Shown: positions 1 to 8,875, numbered from the stretch's first letter. The stretch is DNA of 43,864 nt from Streptomyces lonarensis (GCF_012033735.1 NZ_JAAVJD010000016.1:1-43864), one strand, 5' to 3'. Notes: generated by a model not told the origin, from the sequence alone. Numbers and translations: made by a program.

Positions 1-75
1 GCCGTCAGCACGTCCTCCACGGCGCCGGCCCGCCGCCGGGCCGCCCCCACCCTCGGGTTCCGCTCCCGCGGCTGA
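1..75 (+). CDS. Possible 3' end of an upstream gene (partial)
   Basis: Frame 1 is open from the left edge to a TGA at 73-75, giving 24 residues rich in Ala, Arg and Ser, with only G or C in third positions. A strong terminator-like hairpin lies 69 nt downstream, as expected after a + strand gene and before phoH. The alternative is a minus-strand gene starting at the GTG at 20-18 and running off the edge (it would begin M-E-D-V-L-T). That would put a terminator inside a divergent promoter region, which is less natural. No function can be assigned. Confidence 0.3.
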   Translation, partial: AVSTSSTAPARRRAAPTLGFRSRG

Positions 76-143
76 CCGGCCCCCGGCCCGCGCCGCGACC
101 GTTCCCACCGCAGCGTCCGCCGCCCGCCTCCCCTGTCCCCGGC

Positions 144-177
144 GGAGCGGCGGGTGAGCGGGCTCACCCGCCGCTCC
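144..177. terminator. Perfect 16-bp hairpin ahead of phoH
   Basis: Arms 144-159 and 162-177 are perfect inverted complements of 16 bp with a 2-nt centre. There is no U-tract, as is usual for Streptomyces terminators. It probably ends the transcript of the gene upstream of phoH and insulates phoH. Confidence 0.65.
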
Positions 178-299
178 CCGCCCGTCCCACGGAATCCGGC
201 GCTATATTCCGATGGAACCGGCGCCGGGGCGTCGTAGTCTGGAGTCCAGTACCGGACACGACAGCGGAGAGGGATGACGAGGGCCGTCCGAGGCCGCCC

Positions 300-1379
<1,080 letters not shown>

Positions 1380-1394
1380 CTGAGCACCCCCACC

Positions 1395-1889
1395 ATGGCC
1401 ATCGAGGTCAACAACGAGTCCGGGATCGACATCGACGAGCGGGCGGTGCTCGACATCGCCCGCTACGCGCTCACCCGGATGCGCATCCACCCCCTGTCGG
1501 AACTGGCCGTCGTCGCGATCGACGCCGACGCCATGGAGCAGCTCCACCTCCAGTGGATGGACCTGCCCGGACCCACCGACGTGATGTCCTTCCCCATGGA
1601 CGAGCTGCGGCCCGGCCGTGAGGACGAGGAGCCGCCCCAGGGCCTCCTCGGCGACATCGTGCTCTGCCCGGAGGTCGCCCGGCAGCAGGGCGCGGACGCG
1701 CCCACCGACCACTCCATGGACGAGGAGCTGCAACTGCTCACCGTCCACGGGGTCCTTCACCTCCTCGGGTACGACCACGAGGAGCCCGCCGAGAAGGCGG
1801 AGATGTTCGGCCTCCAGCAGGCCATCGTGGACGGCTGGCGCACGGAGCGGGGCCTCACCGGCCCCTCCCCGGCGCCGACCGTGACATGA
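1395..1889 (+). CDS. ybeY: YbeY endoribonuclease / rRNA maturation factor
   Basis: The 164-aa protein carries the UPF0054 signature [11 protein letters not shown], with the three metal-binding histidines at residues 118, 122 and 128. YbeY is a zinc-dependent single-strand endoribonuclease involved in 16S rRNA 3' processing and late 30S quality control. Length is normal for the family. The start ATG at 1395 gives a 15-nt gap from phoH, consistent with an operon. The same locus contains era, another 30S assembly factor. The stop TGA (1887-1889) overlaps an ATG at 1886 that opens a doubtful 63-codon frame leading to the next gene. Confidence 0.96.
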   Translation: MAIEVNNESGIDIDERAVLDIARYALTRMRIHPLSELAVVAIDADAMEQLHLQWMDLPGPTDVMSFPMDELRPGREDEEPPQGLLGDIVLCPEVARQQGADAPTDHSMDEELQLLTVHGVLHLLGYDHEEPAEKAEMFGLQQAIVDGWRTERGLTGPSPAPTVT

Positions 1890-2077
1890 GCGTCCTACCG
1901 AGGCGTGGCCCCGCCCAGCGGCGCGGCCACGCCTTGACCACCAGCCGGCGCACCCGCCCCAGGCGGCCCGTCCCCGACGGGTCGTCCCTTCGGCATGCCC
2001 CGAGACCGACCGGAGTTGACCAACCCACCATGACGCGACGACATCCCCACCCGAGTGTGCGAGTGCCGCTGCGATGA
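1886..2077 (+). CDS. Doubtful 63-aa bridging ORF between ybeY and the CBS gene
   Basis: This frame starts with an ATGA overlap on the ybeY stop and ends with an ATGA overlap on the start of the CBS protein (2074). Such double coupling is what a real small operon gene would show. Against this, the product is strongly Arg/Pro-rich, its third positions are only about three-quarters G/C (lower than in neighbouring genes), and it spans a hairpin at 1901-1934. A shorter version starting at ATG 2030 would encode 15 residues. It could be a coupling ORF or chance. Confidence 0.25.
   Translation: MSVLPRRGPAQRRGHALTTSRRTRPRRPVPDGSSLRHAPRPTGVDQPTMTRRHPHPSVRVPLR
1901..1934 (+). terminator. Hairpin between ybeY and the CBS-domain gene
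   Basis: Arms AGGCGTGGCC (1901-1910) and GGCCACGCCT (1925-1934) form a perfect 10-bp stem with a 14-nt loop, 12 nt after the ybeY stop. It may be a terminator or attenuator separating phoH-ybeY from the next gene. There is no U-tract. A TTGACC hexamer at 2016-2021 could be the -35 of a separate downstream promoter, but no good -10 follows. Confidence 0.45.
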
Positions 2078-3456
2078 CCACCTCTCTTCTGCTCGCCGTC
2101 GTCGGACTGGTCCTACTGGCCTGGCTGGCGTCCTGCGCCGAGGCCGGGCTCGCCCGCATCACCGCCTACCGCGCCGAGGAAGCCGTCCTGAACGGCCGCC
2201 GCGGCGCCGCCCTGCTGACCACGGTCGCCGCCGACCCGGTCCGCTACCTCAACCTGGCGCTGCTGCTGCGCGTCGCGGCCGAGAGCGCCGCGGCGGTCCT
2301 CGTCGCCTACACCTGCCTGGCGTACTTCGACAGCACCTGGCAGGCGCTGGCCGTCGCCTTCGCCGTGATGCTGCTCGTCTCCTTCGTCGCCGTCGGTGTC
2401 TCCCCCCGCACCATCGGCCGACAGCACCCGGTCAACACGACCACCGCCGCCGCCTACGTCCTGGTGCCGCTGGCACGGGTCCTCGGCCCGCTGACCCAGC
2501 TGCTGATCCTGCTGGGGAACGCCCTCACCCCGGGCAAGGGGTTCCGCAAGGGCCCGTTCGCCTCGGAGGCGGAGCTGCGCGCCATGGTCGACCTGGCCGA
2601 ACGGCACCAGCTCATCGAGGACGACGAGCGCCGCATGGTCCACTCGGTCTTCGAGCTGGGCGACACCATGGTCCGCGAGGTCATGGTGCCCCGCACCGAC
2701 CTGGTGTCGATCAGCCGCGAGAAGACCATCCGGCAGTCGCTGACGCTGGCGCTGCGCTCCGGCTTCTCCCGCATCCCGGTCACGGGGGAGAGCGACGACG
2801 ACATCGTCGGCATCGTCTACCTCAAGGACCTCGCCGGCCGTGTCCACACCAGCCGCACCGCCGAGTCGGAGCTGGTGGAGGCGGCCATGCGTCCCGCGAC
2901 CTTCGTGCCGGACACGAAGAACGCCGGTGACCTGCTGCGGGAGATGCAGCGGGACCACTCCCACGTCGCCGTCGTCATCGACGAGTACGGCGGCACCGCG
3001 GGCCTCATCACCATCGAGGACATCCTGGAGGAGATCGTCGGCGAGATCACCGACGAGTACGACCGGGAGCTGCCGCCCGTCGAGGAACTGGGCGAGGGCC
3101 GCTACCGGGTCACCGCCCGCCTGGACCTGGGCGACCTCGGCGAGCTCTTCGACATCACCCTGCACGACGAGGACGTCGAGACCGTCGGCGGCCTGCTCGC
3201 CAAGGAGCTCGGCCGGGTGCCGATCCCCGGCGCCACCGTCGAGGCACCGCTCGCGGAGGGCCCCGCCGACCAGGGGCTGCGGGCGCTGCGGTTGACGGCC
3301 GAGTCCCAGGCGGGCCGGCGGAACAAGATCATCACCATTCTGGTGGAGCCGCTGCTCCGGCCGCCGGCCGACACCGGGGACCCGGCGTCGGAGCACGGCC
3401 AGGACCGCCCGCGCGAGCACACCCCGCGTGCGGCGGACCACTCCGCCACCGACTGA
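2074..3456 (+). CDS. CorC/HlyC-type membrane protein with DUF21 and CBS pair
   Basis: The 460-aa protein has a hydrophobic N-terminal DUF21 (CNNM) region with about four membrane segments in residues 1-150. A Bateman pair of CBS motifs covers roughly 205-330, and a C-terminal CorC_HlyC transporter-associated domain about 335-420. The tail is charged and disordered. CNNM/CorC proteins are linked to magnesium and cobalt efflux, with the CBS pair sensing Mg-ATP. The older name 'hemolysin' is historical. A CorC-type gene beside ybeY, phoH and era is a widespread bacterial arrangement. The start ATG has no strong Shine-Dalgarno. A strong terminator follows 22 nt after the stop. The exact ion is inferred from family knowledge only. 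Confidence 0.93.
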   Translation: MTTSLLLAVVGLVLLAWLASCAEAGLARITAYRAEEAVLNGRRGAALLTTVAADPVRYLNLALLLRVAAESAAAVLVAYTCLAYFDSTWQALAVAFAVMLLVSFVAVGVSPRTIGRQHPVNTTTAAAYVLVPLARVLGPLTQLLILLGNALTPGKGFRKGPFASEAELRAMVDLAERHQLIEDDERRMVHSVFELGDTMVREVMVPRTDLVSISREKTIRQSLTLALRSGFSRIPVTGESDDDIVGIVYLKDLAGRVHTSRTAESELVEAAMRPATFVPDTKNAGDLLREMQRDHSHVAVVIDEYGGTAGLITIEDILEEIVGEITDEYDRELPPVEELGEGRYRVTARLDLGDLGELFDITLHDEDVETVGGLLAKELGRVPIPGATVEAPLAEGPADQGLRALRLTAESQAGRRNKIITILVEPLLRPPADTGDPASEHGQDRPREHTPRAADHSATD

Positions 3457-3478
3457 TCCGGCCCCCGCTCGGGCCCCG

Positions 3479-3528
3479 GGCACCGGGCCCCTGACCGCCG
3501 ACACCGGCGTCAGGGGCCCGGTGCCTTT
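3479..3528 (+). terminator. Terminator after the CBS-domain gene
   Basis: A perfect 17-bp stem (3479-3495 with 3509-3525) and 13-nt loop is followed by TTT. It lies 22 nt after the stop, making it one of the clearest terminators in the window. Confidence 0.85.
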
Positions 3529-3579
3529 CGTGTCCCCCGCCCCCGTCGGGCCCCGGTCAGGGCGCCGCCGTCAGGGCCA

Positions 3580-3675
3580 CGCCCGGTCAGGGCAGCGCCG
3601 GGTCAGGACACCGCCGGGTCAGGACACCGCCGGGTCAGGACACCGCCGGGTCAGGGCAGCGCCGGGTCAGGACAC
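3580..3675. repeat. 16-bp tandem repeat, about 6 copies
   Basis: Six head-to-tail units of 16 bp follow the form CGCCGGGTCAGGACAC. The units at 3596, 3612, 3628 and 3660 are identical. Those at 3580 and 3644 end in GGGCAG instead of GGACAC. A decayed partial unit precedes them. The array sits between the CBS-gene terminator and a secreted-protein gene, outside any convincing reading frame. It looks like a minisatellite; no function is evident. Confidence 0.85.
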
Positions 3676-4038
3676 CGCCGTCACCGGTCGCTGCCCGGTG
3701 GTGTCCTTGCCCCTGCACCGCGGCAGCGGCGCACGGGCGAGCTGCCTGCTCCCGAGGAGCTCCGCGCGACACCGACCGGTGCCGGGCCCGCCTTGTCGCT
3801 GCGCGCCTCTCCCCCACGCTCGGCAGGCACGGGACGCCGCCGCCCGCTGTCCCCGGTTCTGGTTCCGGGGTCGGAGCAGAGAACCCGGATCGCCCCTCCG
3901 GGCCGTTTCCGCAGGTCCGTACGGCATCCGGCCCCCACGGCAGGCCCGCGCCCCACACCGCTCACGTCGACACGGCCTCCCGCGGAAGCGGTGGCGTTCC
4001 AAGTGGCGGGCCGGGGTGAGCAATGGTCCGATAGGGGG
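3676..4038 (+). other. Intergenic region upstream of the secreted protein gene
   Basis: Apart from the tail of the tandem array I see no gene here. The open frames have the Arg/Pro/Ala-rich composition of non-coding frames. It presumably contains the promoter of the gene at 4039, but no clear -10/-35 pair was recognised. Confidence 0.4.
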
Positions 4039-4758
4039 ATGCGATGGCAACTGCGAGTAGTGATGGGCGCGGCCGGGGCGGCACTGCTGCTGCCGGGCGC
4101 CGGCGCCAGCGCCTCAGCGGAGTCGCTGGACGAGGAGCAGCTGCGAACTGCACTGCTGGACCACATGGACTTTCCCGAGGACTGGGCCCGCGACAGCGCG
4201 CAGGCGGAGGCCCAGCGAGGCATCGGCGTGCCGGCGCCGCAGGAGGCCAACTGCAAGGCTCTGTTCGACGGTGGCACGGACACAGCTGCCTCCACCGCGT
4301 TCGCCCGATCCTTCTCGGGCCCCTTCGTTCGGACCACGGCAGCAGCACACGGCGGGGAGGGTGCGGCGGAGGCCGCGCTGGAGGACTACCGGCGCACGGC
4401 CGAGGCGTGCAACTCGTTCGCCATCGTCGAAGGCGAGGGCCACGGACCGACCGAGATCAACGTGACCTACAACGGCGGCGGGGCGGAGGAGCCCTCCCTC
4501 AACGACTCGGCCGCCGACGAGGTCGCCGCCGTCCGCTTCCAGCGGGAGCCGGAGAGCGCCGAGGCACCGGAAGTGGTCGCGGAGGCCGCCATGGTCCGGG
4601 TCGGTGAGCACACCGTGCTGGTGGCGCAGGTCGGCAGGGACGACGCCGGCACCGGCGACCTCCAGCCGATGCTGGAACGGGCCGTCGAGAAGCTGCACGC
4701 GGTACAGGAGGGGCGCACTCCCGAGCCGCCCGAGGATCTCGACGGCACCGACCTCTGA
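4039..4758 (+). CDS. Secreted protein with two conserved-type cysteines
   Basis: The 239-aa product begins MRWQLRVV, then a hydrophobic stretch and an A-S-A-S-A-type signal peptidase I site before residue ~30, so it is probably exported. There is no lipobox. The mature part has only two cysteines, in the contexts ANCKALF and AEACNSF, suggesting one disulfide. This pattern resembles extracellular sensor-like domains of Streptomyces lipoproteins and the PknH_C group, but I cannot confirm the family. The tail is acidic. The ATG at 4039 follows AGGGGG directly (spacing very short). An internal ATG at 4063 would still leave a usable signal peptide. It stands alone, bounded by a tandem repeat and a terminator, and interrupts the usual CBS-to-era block. 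Confidence 0.75.
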   Translation: MRWQLRVVMGAAGAALLLPGAGASASAESLDEEQLRTALLDHMDFPEDWARDSAQAEAQRGIGVPAPQEANCKALFDGGTDTAASTAFARSFSGPFVRTTAAAHGGEGAAEAALEDYRRTAEACNSFAIVEGEGHGPTEINVTYNGGGAEEPSLNDSAADEVAAVRFQREPESAEAPEVVAEAAMVRVGEHTVLVAQVGRDDAGTGDLQPMLERAVEKLHAVQEGRTPEPPEDLDGTDL

Positions 4759-4798
4759 CCGCTCGCGGGACGGACCTGGGCCGCCCGGGCCCCCTGTG

Positions 4799-4824
4799 GT
4801 CGGCATCCCCGTGGGGGTGCCGAC
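4799..4824 (+). terminator. Terminator after the secreted protein gene
   Basis: Arms 4799-4810 and 4813-4824 pair over 12 bp (one T-G wobble), 40 nt after the stop. The sequence after it is TCTCTC rather than a U-tract. Confidence 0.7.
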
Positions 4825-5193
4825 TCTCTCGACCGAACTCGGTCCACCCCGTTACCGTCCCGGGCCCGACGGCCCACGGGCGCGGCGCGCCCGCCCCGAG
4901 CCCCCCAGCTCCACGACACCGCAGGCCCCTACCCCCTCGGCCACGGCCATCCCTCGCTCACCTTGCACCGACGCCCGACACCGCGCAGCACACTCCCGAC
5001 CTCCGCCCACCACGGTCCTGGCGTGCCCCGGTACAGGGCCCCGCCAGGGGGCCCGGAGTGCGACAGGGGCTGCAGCGCCCCGCCACCACGGAGCACGTCC
5101 CGCCCGCGAGGTACCCCGGGGCCGGCCCGAAGCAGCCCCGCGCCGCCGGACGGCCCGCCCCGCAGCCCCGATCGCCGGGGAGAACGGACGTCG
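4825..5193. other. Gene-free intergenic region
   Basis: About 370 bp between the terminator at 4824 and the deaminase-like gene. Frames here lack coding character and I see no RNA gene, repeat or strong hairpin. Confidence 0.5.
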
Positions 5194-5199
5194 TAAGCT
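5194..5199 (+). promoter_or_regulatory. -10 element of a probable leaderless transcript (TAAGCT)
   Basis: TAAGCT ends 6 nt before the ATG at 5206, so transcription should start at or next to the start codon. The same GTAAGCTCTG string precedes the DUF3097 gene at 18838. No -35 is evident. Confidence 0.5.
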
Positions 5200-5205
5200 C
5201 TGCGC

Positions 5206-5553
5206 ATGAGCGACGCCGTGGACTCCGAGGACCGCAAGATCATCACCCTGGCGCGGAGCACCCGCGCACGGAATCGCGTTGCCGAGGGGGCGGCGGTCCG
5301 CGACGACATGGGCCGCACCTACGTCGCGGGCACCGTGAACCTGGACTCGCTCCGGCTGAGTGCCCTGCGGACCGCCGTGGCGATGGCCGTGGCCAGCGGG
5401 GCGACCTCGCTGGAGGCCGCGGCCGTCGTCTCGGAGGCCCCGGAGCTCCCGGCGGAGGACCTCGCCGCGGTGAAGGACCTCGGTGGACCGAGCACCCCCG
5501 TCCTGCTCGCAGGGGCGGACGGCGAGCTGCGCACCACTCGCCCCGCCGGCTGA
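5206..5553 (+). CDS. Cytidine-deaminase-fold protein lacking catalytic residues
   Basis: This is a 115-aa protein. The pattern of an Ala-rich helix, G-x-T-Y-V-A-G strand, N-L-D-S-L-x-L-S-A-L-R and A-V-A-M-A-V-A-S-G-A matches the first half of a CDA-type deaminase. However, the zinc-binding C-A-E is replaced by S-A-L, and no P-C-x-x-C is present. The protein contains no cysteine at all, so it cannot be a normal zinc-dependent cytidine deaminase. Comparable short proteins are often annotated 'cytidine deaminase' next to era in Streptomyces. A structural or nucleotide-sensing role is only a guess. It has no Shine-Dalgarno, consistent with leaderless translation, and ends 11 nt before a terminator. 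Confidence 0.85.
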   Translation: MSDAVDSEDRKIITLARSTRARNRVAEGAAVRDDMGRTYVAGTVNLDSLRLSALRTAVAMAVASGATSLEAAAVVSEAPELPAEDLAAVKDLGGPSTPVLLAGADGELRTTRPAG

Positions 5554-5563
5554 GCCACTTCTG

Positions 5564-5588
5564 GCCGCCCCACCCGGCCTGGGGCGGC
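5564..5588 (+). terminator. Terminator after the deaminase-like gene
   Basis: Arms GCCGCCCC (5564-5571) and GGGGCGGC (5581-5588) form a perfect 8-bp stem with a 9-nt loop, 11 nt after the stop. Confidence 0.6.
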
Positions 5589-6010
5589 ACCCGCCGCACC
5601 CCCGCTCTCGCCTGCGCTTCCCACGCCACTACCGGAACGGCGCCGACCACGCAGGAAGGGCGAGGCAACGAACCCGGCCGGCAGCGTGCCACCGTCGGGC
5701 TGAGGCTGTCCCTGGGCCCGGTGATGGCCGGCCGCCGGGGTGGACACCGGCCCTCACACCGGCCCCACGGCTGCCGCGCGGCAGGGTCGGCCGAGGTGGA
5801 CGCTGCACGCTCCGCGACGGCCCCGTGGTCGCCCTCATCGAGGCCGCGGCCCCACGCGACCGCGGGTGCCCCCGGCCGGCGCGCCGGGTGACCGGATGAG
5901 CGCAGCGAAGGGCGTACCTGCCGGCTGCCGGCGGGCCCCGGCCTCCGGTTCGGTACGCGCTGCGCCGTGCACCGAACCGAATCGTTCGCCTGCGCACCGA
6001 GCGGCCCCGG
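5589..6010. other. Gene-free region upstream of era
   Basis: About 420 bp without a convincing gene on either strand. The long minus-strand frames here overlap era and have non-coding Arg/Pro/Gly-rich composition. Confidence 0.45.
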
Positions 6011-6043
6011 CCGCCGACCGCCGACCGCCGACCGCCGACCGCC
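6011..6043. repeat. 7-bp tandem repeat (CCGCCGA), 4.7 copies
   Basis: CCGCCGA is repeated exactly four times from 6011, followed by a partial CCGCC. It lies 66 nt before the -10 box of era, so unit loss or gain would change spacing of any upstream site. Confidence 0.85.
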
Positions 6044-6108
6044 CTGGCATCACGCTCCTCCCGCTGCCCGCCCGCCCCGCCGCCGTCGGACCTCGGTTGT
6101 GGATCGGG

Positions 6109-6114
6109 GACAAT
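6109..6114 (+). promoter_or_regulatory. -10-like GACAAT of era, leaderless arrangement
   Basis: GACAAT ends 7 nt before the ATG at 6122, within GGGACAATG. The same string occurs at the same distance before hemW and before the gene at 27560. Confidence 0.5.
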
Positions 6115-6121
6115 GGCGCAC

Positions 6122-7066
6122 ATGAGTGCTCCCTCCCCCGCCGCCCCCGAGACCCCGCACCGCTCGGGGTTCGCCTGCTTCGTCGGCCGCCCCAACGCGG
6201 GTAAGTCGACCCTGACCAACGCGCTGGTGGGGACGAAGGTCGCGATCACCTCCAACCGTCCGCAGACCACCCGGCACACCGTGCGAGGCATCGTCCACCG
6301 CCCGGACGCACAGCTGATCCTGGTGGACACCCCCGGTCTCCACAAGCCGCGCACGCTGCTCGGTGAGCGGCTGAACGACGTCGTCCGCACCACCTGGGCA
6401 GAGGTCGACGTGATCGGGTTCTGCCTGCCGGCGGACCAGAAGCTCGGCCCGGGCGACAAGTTCATCGCCAAGGAACTCGCCTCCATCAAGCGCACCCCCA
6501 AGGTCGCCATCGTCACCAAGACCGACCTGGTGGACCCGCAGACGCTGGCCGAACAGTTGATCGCCGTGGACCGCCTCGGCCAGGAGCTCGGGATCGAGTG
6601 GGCTCAGATCGTTCCCGTCTCGGCCGTGGGCGACAAGCAGCTGTCGCTGCTGGCCGACCTCCTGGTCCCGCTGCTGCCCGAAGGCCCCCTCCTCTACCCG
6701 GAGGGCGATCTGACGGACGAGCCCGAGCAGGTCATGGTCGCCGAGCTGATCCGCGAGGCCGCCCTCGAAGGGGTCCGGGACGAGTTGCCGCACTCCATCG
6801 CCGTGGTGGTCGAGGAGATGCTCCCGAGAGAGGGGCGCCCGGCGGACCGCCCCCTGCTGGACATCCACGCGAACCTGTTCATCGAGCGGTCCAGTCAGAA
6901 GGGCATCGTCATCGGCCCGAAGGGCCGCAGGCTCAAGGAGGTCGGCACCACATCCCGCCGACACATCGAGGCGCTGCTCGGCACCCCGGTCTTCCTGGAC
7001 CTGCATGTCAAGATCGCCAAGGACTGGCAGCGCGACCCCAAGCAGCTGCGCCGACTCGGATTCTGA
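6122..7066 (+). CDS. era: GTPase Era
   Basis: The 314-aa ribosome-associated GTPase has G1 GRPNAGKS at residues 22-29, G3 DTPGLHK and G4 TKTD. The C-terminal KH domain carries the GPKGRRL loop and ends in the usual basic tail. Era binds the 3' end of 16S rRNA and helps 30S maturation, matching ybeY and phoH upstream. An ATG at 6113 would add three residues, but it overlaps the GACAAT -10 element, so 6122 is preferred as a leaderless start. Convergent with RNase Z; two strong hairpins separate them. Confidence 0.96.
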   Translation: MSAPSPAAPETPHRSGFACFVGRPNAGKSTLTNALVGTKVAITSNRPQTTRHTVRGIVHRPDAQLILVDTPGLHKPRTLLGERLNDVVRTTWAEVDVIGFCLPADQKLGPGDKFIAKELASIKRTPKVAIVTKTDLVDPQTLAEQLIAVDRLGQELGIEWAQIVPVSAVGDKQLSLLADLLVPLLPEGPLLYPEGDLTDEPEQVMVAELIREAALEGVRDELPHSIAVVVEEMLPREGRPADRPLLDIHANLFIERSSQKGIVIGPKGRRLKEVGTTSRRHIEALLGTPVFLDLHVKIAKDWQRDPKQLRRLGF

Positions 7067-7107
7067 CCCGGCGGCGACCGGAGGAGCGGCGCCTCACCCG
7101 TTCCGCT

Positions 7108-7144
7108 CGGCTGAGCCGTGCTGCCCCGGCAGCCGGCTCAGCCG
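7108..7144. terminator. Compound hairpin after era
   Basis: An 11-bp perfect outer stem (7108-7118 with 7134-7144) encloses an inner 6-bp stem (7120-7125 with 7128-7133), 41 nt after the era stop. Confidence 0.75.
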
Positions 7145-7275
7145 ACGGTGCCCCTCTCCCCGGAGCCGTGCCCGGCGCGTCCCGAACCGGTCACTATGCG
7201 GTCCCGGTCCGACCACCCGGGCACAGCGTCGCCCCGGAAGCTCCCGCTTCCCGCCCGTTGGCGGTCCGCGTCGTT

Positions 7276-7301
7276 GGCGAGGCACCCTAGGGTGCCTCGC
7301 C
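7276..7301. terminator. Perfect 26-bp palindrome between era and RNase Z
   Basis: Positions 7276-7301 are fully self-complementary around CCCTAGGG. As RNA it would form a stable hairpin on either strand, so it can serve both converging genes. An operator role cannot be excluded. The following stretch to 7438 is comparatively rich in A, T and CAC repeats. It holds a small CACAGAG...CTCTGTG inverted repeat and no gene. Confidence 0.65.
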
Positions 7302-7438
7302 GGCCCGCCGTCCCTCTCACTTCGCACCACCGCCCCACCGCACACACCCACTGCCGCACGTCTCACTGCCACACCCACCACATCGCAACACAGAGAGTAA
7401 TCATGGCTACCCTCTGTGGTCAAGTGCTGGTAGTGTCG

Positions 7439-8491
7439 TCACCGGCGAGGAGGCAGCGCGACCCGGTCCAGGTCGCGTGCGATGGTGAGCCGGCCCGTGA
7501 ATCCCGCGTCACGGGCCTGCCTGCCGAACTGGGTGGCGTCGGGATAGCGCTGGCTGAAGTGGGTCAGAACGAGGTGCCGTACGCCGGCCGACGCGGCGAC
7601 CCTGCCCGCTTGGCCCGCGGTCAGGTGGCCGTGCTCCCGGGCGAGGGTGGCGTCCTCGTCGAGGAAGGTCGATTCGATGACGACCATGTCGCACCCGTCG
7701 GCCAGAGCGTGGACTCCCTCGCAGAGGCGGGTGTCCATCACGAAGGCGAAGCTCTGTCCGGGACGCCGCTCGCTCACGTCCCGCAGGTCGACGCCCCGCA
7801 GCGTGCCCTCGCGTTGCAACCGTCCGACGTCGGGGCCGCTGATCCCGGCAGCCGCGAGCCGTTCCGGAAGCATACGTACACCGGCCGGCTCGTCGATCCG
7901 GTAACCGACGGCGTCGACCGGATGCGACAACCGGGCGGCGCTGAGGACGAAGCCGTCCCCCGCCACCGACCATGCGGGACGCGCGCGGCTCCCGGGGCTC
8001 GGCTGCTCCGCCGCGCCCGGCTGCCCGGCCACCGGCCGCGGCCCCCCGGGCAGCTCACCGTCTGCCACGGTGGCTTCTCCGGTGGGCCCCCCGGCCTCCG
8101 CTCCCGGCGGGTCCACGGCGGGAGCGATGTCGACGGGCCGCTCGGCGATCCGCACCGTGCTGCGGTACGCGGTGGACCGGCGGAGCCGGTCGTAGAAGCG
8201 CTGACCCGAGGCCGGGTAGTGCGCTGTCACCGGATGCGGCACTCGATCGAGGTTGATCCGTTGGATGACTCCGGCCAGGCCCAGCGAGTGGTCGCCGTGG
8301 AAGTGGGTGACGCACAACCGGGTCAGGTCGTGTGCGCTGACACCCGCAAGCAGCATCTGACGCTGCGTTCCCTCACCCGGGTCGAAGAGCAGACCCTCTC
8401 GGTCCCACCGCAGGAAGTAGCCGTTGTGGTTGCGATGACGGGTCGGGACCTGGCTGGCCGTGCCGAGGACAACGAGCTCACGCGCTGACAC
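7439..8491 (-). CDS. rnz: Ribonuclease Z family MBL nuclease
   Basis: The 350-aa protein matches the RNase Z (ELAC1) branch of the metallo-beta-lactamase fold. Motif II is HFHGDH at residues 63-68, the DTR strand follows, and the C-terminal half shows ESTFLDEDA, a REHGHLT segment and LTHFSQRY. RNase Z removes the 3' trailer of tRNA precursors, needed where CCA is not encoded, as in the two tRNA-Ala genes here. It is longer than typical bacterial RNase Z because of a Pro/Gly/Ala-rich insert at about residues 124-172, between motif II and the central part of the fold. The start is GTG 8491, 12 nt after the HIT gene, so the two are probably cotranscribed. Exact substrate is inferred from the family. 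Confidence 0.92.
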   Translation of the reverse strand: MSARELVVLGTASQVPTRHRNHNGYFLRWDREGLLFDPGEGTQRQMLLAGVSAHDLTRLCVTHFHGDHSLGLAGVIQRINLDRVPHPVTAHYPASGQRFYDRLRRSTAYRSTVRIAERPVDIAPAVDPPGAEAGGPTGEATVADGELPGGPRPVAGQPGAAEQPSPGSRARPAWSVAGDGFVLSAARLSHPVDAVGYRIDEPAGVRMLPERLAAAGISGPDVGRLQREGTLRGVDLRDVSERRPGQSFAFVMDTRLCEGVHALADGCDMVVIESTFLDEDATLAREHGHLTAGQAGRVAASAGVRHLVLTHFSQRYPDATQFGRQARDAGFTGRLTIARDLDRVALPPRR

Positions 8492-8503
8492 GGTGCCGCC
8501 GCC

Positions 8504-8863
8504 TCAGCCGGGGGGCCAGTTCAAGCCGCGCCCGGCGAGCACGTGGGCGTGCGCATGGAAGACCGTCTGCCCGGCGCCCGCACCGGTGTTGAAAACGATG
8601 CGGTAGCCGCTCTCCACCGCGCCCTCCTGCTCGGCGACGCGGCCGGCAGCGCGCACGACGTCGGCCGCCACCGTGGGCTCGGCGTCGGTCAGGGCCGCGG
8701 CGTCGGCATAGTGAGCCCGGGGAATGACCAGCACGTGCGTGGGCGCCTGCGGGTTGATGTCGCGAAAGGCGAGGGTCGTCTCCGTCTCGTGCACCACCGT
8801 CGCGGGCACGTCACCGGCGACGATCTTGCAGAACAGGCAGTCCGCCTGGGGTTCTCCAGCCAT
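8504..8863 (-). CDS. HIT family (histidine triad) nucleotide-binding protein
   Basis: The 119-aa HINT-type protein has an N-terminal C-L-F-C-K-I motif (Cys 9 and 12) and the histidine triad HAHAH at 103-107. Family members hydrolyse AMP-lysine-type and other nucleotide phosphoramidates; the physiological substrate is usually unknown. I chose ATG 8863 because it gives the standard HINT N-terminus M-A-G-E-P. It also lies 6 nt after a TACGAT -10 box, consistent with a leaderless transcript. The longer open frame upstream (to 9064) is Arg/Ala/Gly-rich and looks non-coding. RNase Z follows 12 nt after the stop. Confidence 0.94.
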   Translation of the reverse strand: MAGEPQADCLFCKIVAGDVPATVVHETETTLAFRDINPQAPTHVLVIPRAHYADAAALTDAEPTVAADVVRAAGRVAEQEGAVESGYRIVFNTGAGAGQTVFHAHAHVLAGRGLNWPPG

Positions 8864-8869
8864 GGACGG

Positions 8870-8875
8870 ATCGTA
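8870..8875 (-). promoter_or_regulatory. -10 element TACGAT of the HIT-rnz operon
   Basis: On the minus strand TACGAT is followed by 6 nt and the ATG at 8863, indicating a leaderless transcript. No -35 is obvious. Confidence 0.5.

Noticed and set aside
210..240. ECF sigma factor promoter ahead of phoH (GGAACC ... CGTCGTA)
   Set aside because: The spacing between the two elements is about 11 nt, too short for the usual 15-18 nt of ECF promoters.
2113..3504. 463-codon open frame on the minus strand opposite the CBS-domain gene
   Set aside because: It is the antisense shadow of a gene with strong DUF21/CBS/CorC motifs; its Gly/Asp/Val/Arg-rich composition is typical of GC-rich antisense frames and it shows no domain.
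3580..3675. CRISPR array
   Set aside because: The units are contiguous 16-bp direct repeats with no spacers, and no cas gene is present.
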